Shown here piece after piece: positions 53,001-61,984 of a stretch of 64,000 nucleotides of DNA. The stretch comes from Candidatus Merdisoma merdipullorum (GTDB taxonomy: Bacteria > Bacillota > Clostridia > Lachnospirales > Lachnospiraceae). The stretch lies in the NCBI GenBank assembly GCA_018715645.1, contig DVLE01000046.1, forward strand, positions 28,917 to 92,916, given 5' to 3'. The first letter of the stretch is position 1, and every line of letters begins with the position of its first letter. The notes below the pieces were generated by a model. The model was not told where the DNA came from. It did not search any database and saw only the letters and a list, made by a program, of their open reading frames with translations. Made by a program: the position numbers and the translations under genes.

Positions 53001-53261
53001 TCTGTGCGCCTGACAAGAAAGCTGGAGCAGGAGTCGCCGAATATTCTGGACCTGATTCTCGGCCATAAAATCGATCTGGTCATCGATACGCCTTCCCAGG
53101 GAGTGGAGCACAGCCATGATGGCTTTGTGATCCGCCGCAACGCCATTGAGACGGGCGTCAACGTGCTGACTGCCATTGACACGGCGAAGGCCCTTGTGAC
53201 CAGTCTGGAAAATACAGATGTAAAGACATTGAAGCTTGTTGACATAGCGGGGATTTCCTGA
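50061..53261 (+). CDS. carB: Carbamoyl phosphate synthase large subunit
   Basis: A 1066-aa ammonia-dependent synthase made of two homologous ATP-grasp halves. [20 protein letters not shown] starts half one and [19 protein letters not shown] (about 557) starts half two. A C-terminal MGS-like allosteric domain (about 935-1066) ends the chain. It is full length. The T-rich hairpin after its stop separates it from nnr. Confidence 0.97.
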   Translation: [1066 protein letters not shown]

Positions 53262-53270
53262 TAAAAAAGG

Positions 53271-53346
53271 CTGCCGCGAGGCTTGGATACAATGCAGCTG
53301 ACTGCGGCGTATCAGGCCTTTGCGGCTCTTTTGCTTTCATCCGGGA
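53271..53346 (+). terminator. Probable terminator after carB
   Basis: An imperfect stem pairs GCCGC-AGGCTTG with CAGGCC-GCGGC (bulges) over a long loop, followed by TCTTTTGC. Confidence 0.5.
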
Positions 53347-53360
53347 AGGAGAGTGAGAAC

Positions 53361-54905
53361 ATGAGACTGGCATCGGCAGCGCAGATGAAGGAAGCGGACA
53401 GGATTGCGATAGAGGAACGGGGTATCCCTTCTTCAGTCCTGATGGAACGGGCCGCCCGCCATGTGGCGGAGGAAGCCGCCGCTTTTTTAAAGGAGCATGG
53501 AGAAGAAAGGCGGATCGCCGTATTCTGCGGTCCGGGCAATAACGGCGGCGACGGCGTGGCTGCGGCCCGCTTCCTGAAGGAAATGGGAATGGATGTGCGC
53601 GCCTTTCTTGTGGGAAAAAGAGAAAGGATGACGGCGGATACAAAGCTTATGGAGGAACGGCTTTGGAAGGCAGGACTGCAGCTTGAGGACTGGATGGAGG
53701 ATAAGAAAAGCTGGTGCCGGGACGCGGATCTGATCGTGGACGCTCTCCTTGGGATCGGCCTGAAAGGAGAAGTGCGCCAGGAGACGAGAGACGTGCTTCT
53801 CTGGCTGGATGCTCTTGATATTCCGGCTCTGGCCGTGGACATCGCAAGCGGCATCGGCACGGATACAGGCGAAGTGCTGGGAGCGGCGCTGCACGCAGCC
53901 GTAACCGTGACCTTTACCCTTCCTAAATTCGGACATTACGAGGGACAGGGAAGCTACTATGCAGGAGAGATAAAAGTCTGCGACATTGGAATCCCTGCAG
54001 ACGTCCTGGAGTCAGCCCTGTCCGGCGGCGCCGTCTTTGAAGCCTGTGATGAAGCCCTTGCCGCCAGCCTGCTTCCGGCGCGAAGAAAGGATGGACATAA
54101 GGGGACCTTTGGAAAGGTTTTGCTCACGGGCGGAAGCGTGGGCCTGACAGGAGCTCCCGTTCTGGCCTCCCGCGGGGCAGCCAGGACGGGCAGCGGTCTT
54201 GTGTTTTTGAATGTTCCGGAAAGCGTATACCCTATTGTGGCAGCTTCTTGTCTGGAAGTCATGCCTTCCCCGCTTCCGGAGCAGAATGGAAAGATTTCTT
54301 CGGGAGCGCTCTTTCAGATTCTGGATCGTCTAAACGCCTGCGACGCAGGCCTTATCGGTCCGGGACTTGGGAGAAGCCAGGAACTTTCCCTTCTGGTGTG
54401 CAAGCTTCTGGAACAGACGGCCACGCCTCTTGTACTGGATGCGGATGGTCTGTATGCGGTAAAGGACAGAAAGGATCTGTTGAAACGCCGGTATGAAAAA
54501 GGGCTTGTGACGGTTCTGACGCCCCATGAGGGAGAGTTCGCCTATCTGGGCGGAGATCTGTCGGCCGGACGCCGAAGGGCAGCCCTTGACTTTGCAAAGC
54601 GCTACGGCTGTGTGCTGGTCTTGAAGGGACCGGGAACTGTGACGGCGTCGCCGGACGGCAGAGTTTACGTGAACACGACGGGAAACAATGGAATGGCGAA
54701 GGGAGGAAGCGGCGACGTGCTGGGAGGCATGACGCTCTCTCTAATGGGCCAGGGGATGGAAGCTGCGGAGGCGGCAGCCCTGGCGGTCTATCTTCACGGC
54801 CTTGCCGGGGACATCTGCTGTGAGAGTCTTGGAGAATATGGGATGCTGCCCGGAGATCTGACGGAACGGATTCCTTTTGCTATTCTGAGACTGCAAAGGA
54901 GATAG
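53361..54905 (+). CDS. nnr: Bifunctional NAD(P)H-hydrate epimerase/dehydratase
   Basis: A 514-aa fusion that repairs hydrated NAD(P)H. The N-terminal epimerase (about 1-215) has the GPGNNGGDGVAAARFL motif. The C-terminal ADP- or ATP-dependent dehydratase has HKGTFGKVLLTGGS, LDADGLYA, LTPHEGEFAYL and NGMAKGGSGDVLGGM. AAGGAG at 53346-53351 supports ATG 53361 over the upstream in-frame ATG 53283. Confidence 0.94.
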   Translation: MRLASAAQMKEADRIAIEERGIPSSVLMERAARHVAEEAAAFLKEHGEERRIAVFCGPGNNGGDGVAAARFLKEMGMDVRAFLVGKRERMTADTKLMEERLWKAGLQLEDWMEDKKSWCRDADLIVDALLGIGLKGEVRQETRDVLLWLDALDIPALAVDIASGIGTDTGEVLGAALHAAVTVTFTLPKFGHYEGQGSYYAGEIKVCDIGIPADVLESALSGGAVFEACDEALAASLLPARRKDGHKGTFGKVLLTGGSVGLTGAPVLASRGAARTGSGLVFLNVPESVYPIVAASCLEVMPSPLPEQNGKISSGALFQILDRLNACDAGLIGPGLGRSQELSLLVCKLLEQTATPLVLDADGLYAVKDRKDLLKRRYEKGLVTVLTPHEGEFAYLGGDLSAGRRRAALDFAKRYGCVLVLKGPGTVTASPDGRVYVNTTGNNGMAKGGSGDVLGGMTLSLMGQGMEAAEAAALAVYLHGLAGDICCESLGEYGMLPGDLTERIPFAILRLQRR

Positions 54906-54909
54906 ACGG

Positions 54910-55836
54910 ATGGTAGATATGGGAAACCTGCTTACGATGCAGGGAACGATGTTTCTGATTATTCTGATTGGCGCGGGACTTCGGAAAATGCAGATCGTGA
55001 CGTCGGAGGGACGCAGAAGTCTGACAAATCTGGTGGTGAATCTGATACTGCCCTGCAACATTTTATATGCCTTTTCCAATGCGGACGCTTCGGCTTTCCA
55101 GTCTATGCTGGTCGTCATGGCTATGGCATTTTTTATCCAGCTTGCCTGGTATCTGCTGAGCAAGGTGCTTTGGAAAAAGATGCCGGAGAGCCGCAGGGGC
55201 GTCATGCGCTACGCTTTCCAGTTTTCCAACTGCGGGTATCTGGGAAACCCTGTCGTGGAGGGGCTTTACGGGGCTCCCGGCCTGGTCTATGCTTCCGTGT
55301 TCCTGCTTCCGGTCCGGCTCTTTATGTGGAGCGTCGGTCTGGAATGCTTTCAGGAAAAGGGCGCGGGCTTTAAAAAGGGCCTCCGCAGAACCCTGACGCA
55401 TCCCTGCGTGGTGACGACGATCCTGGGCGTACTGTGGATGTTCTTTCCCATAGAGCTTCCGGCCTTTCTCTATAATACGATTTCCGGCTTTAACCAATGT
55501 CTGACGCCGCTGACCATGCTGGTCATCGGTTTTATCATGGCGGAGACCGATCTGCGGAAGATGTTCTGCAAGGATCTTTATGTCATCACCGTTCTCCGTC
55601 TCTTTGTCCAGCCCTTGGCGGTACTGGCGGTCTGCCGCTTGCTGAATCTGGAGACATTGGTGGCTGAGGTGGTGACGGTCCTGGTGGCGATGCCTGTGGC
55701 GAATACGACGGCCCTTCTGGCCTCCCAGCATGATTGCGACTATACCTTTGCCAGCAATGTGGTAGTCTTTACAACATTGGTATCCATGGTCACGATTCCG
55801 CTCTACAGCCTGCTGGTGACCGCAGTGTTCGGCTGA
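54910..55836 (+). CDS. AEC-family transporter (auxin efflux carrier type)
   Basis: A 308-aa membrane carrier with about ten helices. The N-terminal half has VNLILPCNILYAFSN and RYAFQFSNCGYLGNPVVEGLYG; the C-terminal half has LTMLVIGFIMAETDLRKMF and MPVANTTALLASQHDCD. Bacterial members transport malate or other organic acids; the substrate here is unknown. It starts 4 bp after nnr with AAAGGAG. Confidence 0.88.
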   Translation: MVDMGNLLTMQGTMFLIILIGAGLRKMQIVTSEGRRSLTNLVVNLILPCNILYAFSNADASAFQSMLVVMAMAFFIQLAWYLLSKVLWKKMPESRRGVMRYAFQFSNCGYLGNPVVEGLYGAPGLVYASVFLLPVRLFMWSVGLECFQEKGAGFKKGLRRTLTHPCVVTTILGVLWMFFPIELPAFLYNTISGFNQCLTPLTMLVIGFIMAETDLRKMFCKDLYVITVLRLFVQPLAVLAVCRLLNLETLVAEVVTVLVAMPVANTTALLASQHDCDYTFASNVVVFTTLVSMVTIPLYSLLVTAVFG

Positions 55837-55884
55837 CAGGCCCCTTACGCAGAGGGAATGCTTGCCGCCCCCGCCTTTTTATGA

Positions 55885-55906
55885 TAAGATGTCGACAGAC
55901 ATCTTA
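55885..55906. promoter_or_regulatory. Palindromic operator or hairpin before prmA
   Basis: TAAGATGTC-GACA-GACATCTTA, perfect 9-bp arms, overlapping a possible -10 (TATGAT 55880-55885). It looks like a repressor site or a leader hairpin for the prmA-rsmE-nifS-thiI genes. Confidence 0.5.
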
Positions 55907-55975
55907 GATCGTGACAGACATTTATCGGCGCCGCTCCTGTATCCTGGGAGGCGGCAGAAAAGAGGAGAATAGAGA

Positions 55976-56938
55976 TTGAAGTGGAATAAATATACGTTAA
56001 AGACGAGAACCGAAGCGGAAGATCTGATAAGCTCTATGATGCAGGAGGCCGGGATTGAAGGCATCGAGATCGAGGACAAGGTGCCTTTAAGCGACGAGGA
56101 CAAGGCGCAGATGTTTGTGGATATTCTGCCGGATATGCCGGATGACGATGGCGTAGCTTATATCAGCTTTTATCTGGAGCCTGAGACAGACCAGGCAGCG
56201 ATGCTTTTAAAAGTACAGGAAGGGCTCGACGAGATCCGAAGCTGGGGCGTGGACGTGGGAGAGGCTACGATCACGGCGTCGGAGACGGAGGACAAGGACT
56301 GGATCAATAACTGGAAGGAATATTTTCATCAGTTTTATGTGGACGACATTCTGATCAAACCCTCCTGGGAGGAGGTACGGCCGGAGGACCGTGACAAGCT
56401 TCTGATCCAGATCGATCCGGGGACGGCCTTTGGAACAGGAATGCATGAAACGACCCAGCTTTGCATCCGCCAGCTTAGAAAACATCTGACGCCGGAGACG
56501 GTGCTTCTGGATGTGGGAACGGGAAGCGGAATCCTTTCCATCATCAGCCTGAAGCTTGGAGCAAAACGGGCGGTGGGAACGGATCTGGACACGAACGCGC
56601 TTGCGGCGGTCAAGGAAAATATGCAGGTAAACGGCATCGATCCCTCCTCTTTTGAAATGATGATTGGCAATATCATTACAGAAAAGGAAGTGCAGGATCG
56701 GGTGGGATACGGCTGTTACGACATCGTGGTGGCCAATATTCTGGCGGAGGTGCTGGTACCGCTGACGCCCGTGATCCTGGACCAGTTGAAGCCGGGAGGG
56801 GTATATATCACTTCAGGGATCATAGACGATAAGGAAGATTTGGTCGTGCAGACCATAAAGGACTGCGGCCTTAAGATCCTCGAAGTCACGTATCAGGGCG
56901 AGTGGGTGAGCGTCACCGCCCGGAAGGAAGTGCGGTAA
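55976..56938 (+). CDS. prmA: Ribosomal protein L11 methyltransferase
   Basis: A 320-aa SAM methyltransferase that methylates ribosomal protein L11. The N-terminal substrate domain is followed by DPGTAFGTGMHETTQLC, the SAM motif LLDVGTGSGILSI, DLDTNALAAVKEN and VVANILAEVLVPL. It starts with TTG after AAGAGGAGA. rsmE follows 2 bp later, a very common pair. Confidence 0.95.
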   Translation: MKWNKYTLKTRTEAEDLISSMMQEAGIEGIEIEDKVPLSDEDKAQMFVDILPDMPDDDGVAYISFYLEPETDQAAMLLKVQEGLDEIRSWGVDVGEATITASETEDKDWINNWKEYFHQFYVDDILIKPSWEEVRPEDRDKLLIQIDPGTAFGTGMHETTQLCIRQLRKHLTPETVLLDVGTGSGILSIISLKLGAKRAVGTDLDTNALAAVKENMQVNGIDPSSFEMMIGNIITEKEVQDRVGYGCYDIVVANILAEVLVPLTPVILDQLKPGGVYITSGIIDDKEDLVVQTIKDCGLKILEVTYQGEWVSVTARKEVR

Positions 56939-56940
56939 TT

Positions 56941-57678
56941 ATGCATCGGTTTTTTGCGGATCCGTCGCAGATCGGGGAAAAGGAAATCGTGTTGACAGGG
57001 GCGGATGTGAACCATATCCGCAATGTTCTGCGTATGCGGACCGGAGAGGAGCTTTTGATCGCGGACGGCCAGGGAAGCGAGTACCGCTGCCTTTTGGAAG
57101 AAGCAGGGGAACAGCTGGTGCGGGCGAAAATTTGCTGGAAGCTTGACGGCGACGCGGAACTTCCGACAAGAATCACGCTGTTTCAGGGACTTCCCAAGAG
57201 CGACAAGATGGACTTTATTGTACAGAAATGCGTGGAGCTTGGAGTCTCTCGTATCGTTCCGGTATCCACAAGGCGGACAGTCGTTAAGCTGGACGCCAAA
57301 AAAGGGGAAAACCGGAGAAAACGCTGGGAGAATATCGCAGAGAGCGCGGCAAAGCAGTCGGGACGCGGGGTGATTCCTGAGATTTCCGGCGTGACGCGCT
57401 TTGAGGACGCGCTGAAAGAGGCGGAAACGATGGATTTTTGCCTGATTCCCTATGAGAGAGCGGAAAATATGGCGCATACCAGAGAGGTCTTTGGAAGTAT
57501 TTCCCCCGGTTCCTCCGTGGGTATTTTTATCGGGCCGGAGGGCGGCTTTGAGGAGGAGGAAGTAAAGAAGGCCATAGAGGCCGGAGCGGCTCCCATTACG
57601 CTGGGACGGCGTATTCTGCGTACGGAGACCGCCGGCATGGCTGTACTGGCTATGCTCGTATATCTTTTGGAACCATAA
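56941..57678 (+). CDS. rsmE: 16S rRNA (uracil1498-N3)-methyltransferase
   Basis: A 245-aa SPOUT-fold methyltransferase. MHRFFADPSQ, HIRNVLRMRTGEEL, LPKSDKMDFIVQKCVELGV and the knot region IGPEGGFEEEEV and LGRRILRTETAGMAVL are diagnostic. GGAAGGAAG precedes ATG 56941. Confidence 0.95.
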   Translation: MHRFFADPSQIGEKEIVLTGADVNHIRNVLRMRTGEELLIADGQGSEYRCLLEEAGEQLVRAKICWKLDGDAELPTRITLFQGLPKSDKMDFIVQKCVELGVSRIVPVSTRRTVVKLDAKKGENRRKRWENIAESAAKQSGRGVIPEISGVTRFEDALKEAETMDFCLIPYERAENMAHTREVFGSISPGSSVGIFIGPEGGFEEEEVKKAIEAGAAPITLGRRILRTETAGMAVLAMLVYLLEP

Positions 57679-57687
57679 GGAGCAGTT

Positions 57688-58842
57688 ATGGAAGTATATT
57701 TGGACAATTCAGCCACGAGCCGCTGTTTTTCGGGAGCGGCAAAGCTGATGTATGAGATTATGACAGAACATTACGGCAATCCGTCCTCCCTGCACAGGAA
57801 GGGCGTGGAGGCCGAGAATTATCTGCGGGAAGCGACCAGGCTCATAGCACGCAATCTGAAGGTGGAGGAAAAAGAGATTTTTTTCACTTCCGGAGGGACT
57901 GAGAGCGATAACCTAGCGCTCATAGGCTGCGCTCACGCGAACAGGCGGGCCGGAAATCATCTGATTACCACCTGCATCGAGCATCCGGCTGTGCTGAATA
58001 CGATGAAGGAGCTGGAAAGCCAGGGCTTTCGGGTGACCTATCTTCCTGTAGATGAAACGGGGGTAGTGCGCCTTTCGGATCTGGAGGAAGCGCTCTGCGA
58101 CGAGACGATTCTGGTCTCAGTGATGTATGTGAACAATGAGATTGGCTCCCTGCAGCCCATCGAGGAGATAGCGGCCCTCTTAAAAAAGCAGGGACGGAAA
58201 ATCCTGTTTCATGTGGATGCGGTGCAGGCCTATGGAAAATATCATATTTATCCTAAAAAACAAGGCATTGATCTTTTGAGCGTCAGCGGACATAAGATTC
58301 ATGGCCCCAAGGGCATAGGGCTTCTCTATGTGGACGCGCAGGTGAAGATTCATCCGATCCTGTTCGGGGGCGGACAGCAGCGGGATCTGCGTTCCGGCAC
58401 GGAGAATGTACCGGGGATCGCAGGACTTGGAGAGGCCGTCCGGGAGATTTACACGGATTTTGCCGGGAAGCAGGAACAGCTTTACGAATTGCGGGAATAT
58501 TTTATCGCTGAAATCCGGAACATAGAGGGAACGACTGTCAACGGCCCTCAGGGGAGAGAGGGAGCGCCTCACATCGTAAGCGTAAGCTTCGCGGGTGTGC
58601 GCAGTGAGGTGTTGCTGCATGCTTTGGAAGAAAAGGGGATCTATGTATCCTCCGGTTCCGCCTGCTCCTCCAATCATCCGGCAGTCAGCGGAGTGCTGAA
58701 AGCCATAGGAGTGAAGCGGGAGCTTTTGGATTCTACGCTTCGTTTCAGCTTCAGCGAGTTTACGACAAAAGAGGAACTGGATTACTGCCTGGAAGCTTTA
58801 AGGGAGCTCCTTCCGGCGCTGCGCCGGTTTACCCGCCGCTAG
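57688..58842 (+). CDS. Cysteine desulfurase (NifS/IscS family)
   Basis: A 384-aa PLP enzyme that takes sulfur from cysteine. YLDNSATSR at the start, TSGGTESDNLAL, HVDAVQAYGK, the PLP lysine in SGHKIHGPKGIG and the catalytic cysteine loop SGSACSSNHPAVSG are present. It is 49 bp upstream of thiI, so its likely job is supplying sulfur for tRNA 4-thiouridine and perhaps thiamine. Confidence 0.95.
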   Translation: MEVYLDNSATSRCFSGAAKLMYEIMTEHYGNPSSLHRKGVEAENYLREATRLIARNLKVEEKEIFFTSGGTESDNLALIGCAHANRRAGNHLITTCIEHPAVLNTMKELESQGFRVTYLPVDETGVVRLSDLEEALCDETILVSVMYVNNEIGSLQPIEEIAALLKKQGRKILFHVDAVQAYGKYHIYPKKQGIDLLSVSGHKIHGPKGIGLLYVDAQVKIHPILFGGGQQRDLRSGTENVPGIAGLGEAVREIYTDFAGKQEQLYELREYFIAEIRNIEGTTVNGPQGREGAPHIVSVSFAGVRSEVLLHALEEKGIYVSSGSACSSNHPAVSGVLKAIGVKRELLDSTLRFSFSEFTTKEELDYCLEALRELLPALRRFTRR

Positions 58843-58891
58843 GCGCGGAGGAAGTAAGGCGTAAGGCTGTCAGGAAAGAAAGGGGAAAGAG

Positions 58892-60073
58892 ATGTTTCAC
58901 GCATTTTTGATAAAATATGGAGAGATCGGAATCAAGGGAAAGAACCGCTATCTGTTTGAGGATGCTCTGGTAGCCCAGATTCGCCACGCCCTGAAGGGAG
59001 TGGAGGGAGATTTTCGCGTCACCAAGGAGCAGGGACGTATCTATGCGGAGGCTTTGGGCGACTACGACTATGACGATGCTGTGGACGCCATGCGCCGTGT
59101 GTTCGGTATCGTGGGAATCTGTCCGGTTGTGATTCTGGAGGACGAAGGGTTTGAGAAGCTTGGCGAGGCCGTCGTGGCCTATCTGAAGGAGCGGTATGGA
59201 ACGGACTGCGCGAAGACCTTTAAGGTTCACGCAAAGCGCGCACGCAAAACCTATCCCCTGGCTTCCATGGAAATGAACGCAGAGCTTGGAGCGCGGATTC
59301 TGGATGCGTTTCCGCAGATGCGGGTGGATGTGCATGAGCCGGAACTGATGCTCCATGTGGAGGTCCGTGAACGGATCTACCTGTATTCGGACGTGATTCC
59401 CGGTCCGGGCGGTATGCCTGTGGGAACGAACGGCAAATCCATGCTCCTCCTCTCCGGCGGTATCGACAGCCCGGTAGCAGGATACATGGTGGCCAAGCGC
59501 GGCGTTAAGATCGATGCTGTATACTTTCATGCGCCGCCCTATACGAGCGAGCGCGCCAAGCAGAAGGTGGTGGATCTGGCGGAAAAGGTCTCCCGCTTTA
59601 CGGGTCCCATTTATCTGTACGTGGTGAATTTTACGGATATTCAGCTCTATATTTATGAAAAGTGTCCCCACGACGAGCTGACGATTATTATGCGCCGCTA
59701 TATGATGCGGATCGCAGAGCGAATCGCCGAAAAGACAGGCTGTCTCGGCCTGATTACGGGGGAGAGCATCGGACAGGTGGCAAGCCAGACGGTTCCAAGC
59801 CTGGCGGCTACGAACGAGGTCTGCACGATGCCTGTGTTCCGTCCTCTGATCGCCTTCGACAAAGAAGACATTGTGACGATTGCCAAACAGATCGATACGT
59901 ATGAAACCTCGATTCAGCCCTTTGAAGACTGCTGTACGATTTTCGTGGCCAAACATCCTGTGACCAAGCCGAACGTCCATGTGATCCGGCGCTCGGAGAC
60001 GAAGCTTGCCGAGAAGATCGACGAAATGGTGGACAAGGCCATCGAAACCGCAGAACTGATAGTGGTGGGGTAA
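58892..60073 (+). CDS. thiI: tRNA 4-thiouridine synthase ThiI
   Basis: A 393-aa enzyme: N-terminal ferredoxin-like and THUMP domains (about 60-165), then the PP-loop LLLSGGIDSPVAG and the DCCTIFVAKHP segment. No C-terminal rhodanese domain is present, as in the shorter Firmicutes form that works directly with a dedicated NifS. GGAAAGAAAGGGG precedes the ATG. It is the last gene before the patchwork region. Confidence 0.95.
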   Translation: MFHAFLIKYGEIGIKGKNRYLFEDALVAQIRHALKGVEGDFRVTKEQGRIYAEALGDYDYDDAVDAMRRVFGIVGICPVVILEDEGFEKLGEAVVAYLKERYGTDCAKTFKVHAKRARKTYPLASMEMNAELGARILDAFPQMRVDVHEPELMLHVEVRERIYLYSDVIPGPGGMPVGTNGKSMLLLSGGIDSPVAGYMVAKRGVKIDAVYFHAPPYTSERAKQKVVDLAEKVSRFTGPIYLYVVNFTDIQLYIYEKCPHDELTIIMRRYMMRIAERIAEKTGCLGLITGESIGQVASQTVPSLAATNEVCTMPVFRPLIAFDKEDIVTIAKQIDTYETSIQPFEDCCTIFVAKHPVTKPNVHVIRRSETKLAEKIDEMVDKAIETAELIVVG

Positions 60074-60090
60074 CTCTTTCGGGAGAATAC

Positions 60091-60110
60091 GTACCCATAA
60101 TTAACAAGGA
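60091..60110. repeat. Copy of the GTACCC/TTGACAAGG motif (left edge of a putative element)
   Basis: GTACCCATAATTAACAAGGA, related to the arms at 39495 and 39536 and to 61985 (inverted) and 63811. It starts 17 bp after the thiI stop. Confidence 0.6.
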
Positions 60111-60281
60111 AAATTCTGCGTTTTACGCAGCGAAAATTGGCGCCTGTCAGGGGATAGCTATTTTCCGATAGCCCCCCGGCTCCTTGCGGTGCTTCCCCGG
60201 CCGGGGTATTCCTACAAGATAGCTCTCGACCTGCGGGAAACTCACAAGGACGATTTTTTCAGTGTCTGTCGGAGAACATAT

Positions 60282-60434
60282 ATGAAAATATATAATGTAG
60301 GGAACAGAGTTATGAATACATATCTTTATCGGATTAAAGATGGGTATGTAATGATTGATACTGGATATGAAAATAGTTATCAAAAGTGCACTTCATCTAT
60401 GAAACGGCAAGGAATTTCATGGGATGATGTCAAA
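60282..60434 (+). pseudogene. N-terminal fragment of an MBL-fold hydrolase
   Basis: After CGGAGAAC, the ATG opens MKIYNVGNRVMNTYLYRI, DGYVMIDTGYE and GISWDDVK, the first 51 residues typical of an MBL-fold hydrolase. The frame then switches abruptly to an unrelated basic tail just where the zinc motif HxHxDH should follow. The AT-rich fragment ends at about 60434, at the junction with IS-like sequence, so the gene is truncated. Confidence 0.65.
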
Positions 60435-60520
60435 GCCAGCCGAGCCAGTCGACGGCGGCGCATGAAGTGGAAACCGCGGACAATCACAACCACCGGCTAA
60501 GCCGGTGGTTGTGATTCATA
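60433..60520 (+). mobile_element. Possible IS200/IS605-type right-end remnant
   Basis: The sequence after the MBL break ends in a perfect 16-bp hairpin (60482-60497 with 60501-60516, loop TAA). This resembles the subterminal hairpins of IS200/IS605 elements. In one frame it encodes a short KPAEPVDGGA tail before a stop, reminiscent of a TnpB C-terminus. Identification rests on this shape only. Confidence 0.4.
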
Positions 60521-60544
60521 TAGAAGAAATCTTTGGTTACACAA

Positions 60545-61939
60545 TTACATCTTACTCATTATATCCTTATAGCTCACCAGCGTCACATTCCCCATCTCAT
60601 TTGCCCGGTCGGTGCAGCCTTTGGTAAAGCCGGTTTTGGCAAATAGGTAGTAGTGGACATTCTTGTAAGGAAACAGTTCGCTACGCTTTACAAGGGTTTC
60701 CAAAACGCCGAGATCGACTTTCTCATTCGTCCATTTGCACTCCCCGAAAAGAGCAGTGTTTTTATCCTGTTCGGCGAGAATATCAATTTCAGTTTGACGT
60801 TTTTCTTTGGGATCGTTGCCCCACCATCGTCCGAGAGAGGAAAACTCCACCGGGCATTCTCCGTTCAGCAACAGCTTCCAGAGATATTGCTTGCAAATTT
60901 CCTCAAACACCTTACCCATATAGTCGGGCAGATACGGAGCGATACGCTTGTATGCCAAGTCGGCAGCACCACGGGCGATGATCGAATTGTTTTCCGGCAC
61001 AAAGCGATACCAAAAGCGAAACATATTGTCCGCAATGGTGTAAACCGCTTTCCGGGACGCTTTTTCACCGTATGGCGTTTCTTTTTCAATAATACCGAGG
61101 GAGATCAGATTTTTCACATAGGCTGAGCAAATATTTGTACTTTCCCCGACCTTTCCGGAAATCTCCGACATACGGGAAGCACCGGTCGCAATCGCCGTGA
61201 TGATGGCATTGTAGAGCGCCGGTTCCCGCACCTCCTGCTTGAGCAGATTTTCCGGTTCTTCAAACAGGGCGGAGTTGGGGTTCAAAAATGTATTTTTTAT
61301 ATTGTCCTCAATGCTCAGCTTATCGTTCATCTGAAGAAGATACTGCGGTGTTCCGCCTGCGATTCCGTACATATAAGCTTTTTCTTCATCAGTGAAATTT
61401 TTGAAATAATGGCAGGTCATTTCAAAGTCAAAGGGAAGAATTTTCATCTGCGCTGTCCGTCTGCCGTAAAGGGGCGCTTTGTAGGCGAGGACATGGTCTT
61501 CCATATAGGACATCGACGAACCGCAAAGTATCAGCATCAGTTTGGAAGTGTTTTTATATTGCTCGATCAGAAGCTGAATGGTGGAAGCGAGGCTTTTTGA
61601 TGATCGGGCAACATAGGGGTATTCATCGATTGCAAGAATAATCCGTTCTTTTTCGGAGAACTTGAACACATACTCCAAAGCCGCCTGAAAGGACAGAAAA
61701 GAGGTTTCGGTATCCATCCCGGTATAGTAACTCATGATGCTCTTGCTGAAATTTTCGAGGTTTTGCTTGGAGTTACTTTCGACGCCCATAAAATAAATTG
61801 CATTTTTATCGTCAATAAACTGGTTGATCAGCGCCGTTTTGCCGACACGGCGGCGGCCATATATTACTACAAATTCAAACTTGTCTGATGCGTACAACTT
61901 ATTCAGCGTTGCAAGTTCACGCTCTCTGCCGATAAACAT
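60545..61939 (-). CDS. AAA/STAND-like ATPase with DUF234 C-terminal region
   Basis: A 464-aa archaeal-type ATPase. Walker A GRRRVGKTAL (about 28-37), Walker B IILAIDEYPYV (about 99), and sensor LILCGSSMSYME. The winged-helix/DUF234 region follows, then a restriction-endonuclease-like C-terminus (TEIDILAEQDKNTALFGECKW, a D...ExK pattern). Family members are common, scattered and mobile; the biological role is uncertain. GGAGGATG precedes the start. Codon use is AT-richer than its neighbours, and it is flanked by inverted motif copies. Confidence 0.85.
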   Translation of the reverse strand: MFIGRERELATLNKLYASDKFEFVVIYGRRRVGKTALINQFIDDKNAIYFMGVESNSKQNLENFSKSIMSYYTGMDTETSFLSFQAALEYVFKFSEKERIILAIDEYPYVARSSKSLASTIQLLIEQYKNTSKLMLILCGSSMSYMEDHVLAYKAPLYGRRTAQMKILPFDFEMTCHYFKNFTDEEKAYMYGIAGGTPQYLLQMNDKLSIEDNIKNTFLNPNSALFEEPENLLKQEVREPALYNAIITAIATGASRMSEISGKVGESTNICSAYVKNLISLGIIEKETPYGEKASRKAVYTIADNMFRFWYRFVPENNSIIARGAADLAYKRIAPYLPDYMGKVFEEICKQYLWKLLLNGECPVEFSSLGRWWGNDPKEKRQTEIDILAEQDKNTALFGECKWTNEKVDLGVLETLVKRSELFPYKNVHYYLFAKTGFTKGCTDRANEMGNVTLVSYKDIMSKM

Positions 61940-61984
61940 GGATTACATCCTCCTATCTCAGCGACACGCATTGCTTATAGTATG

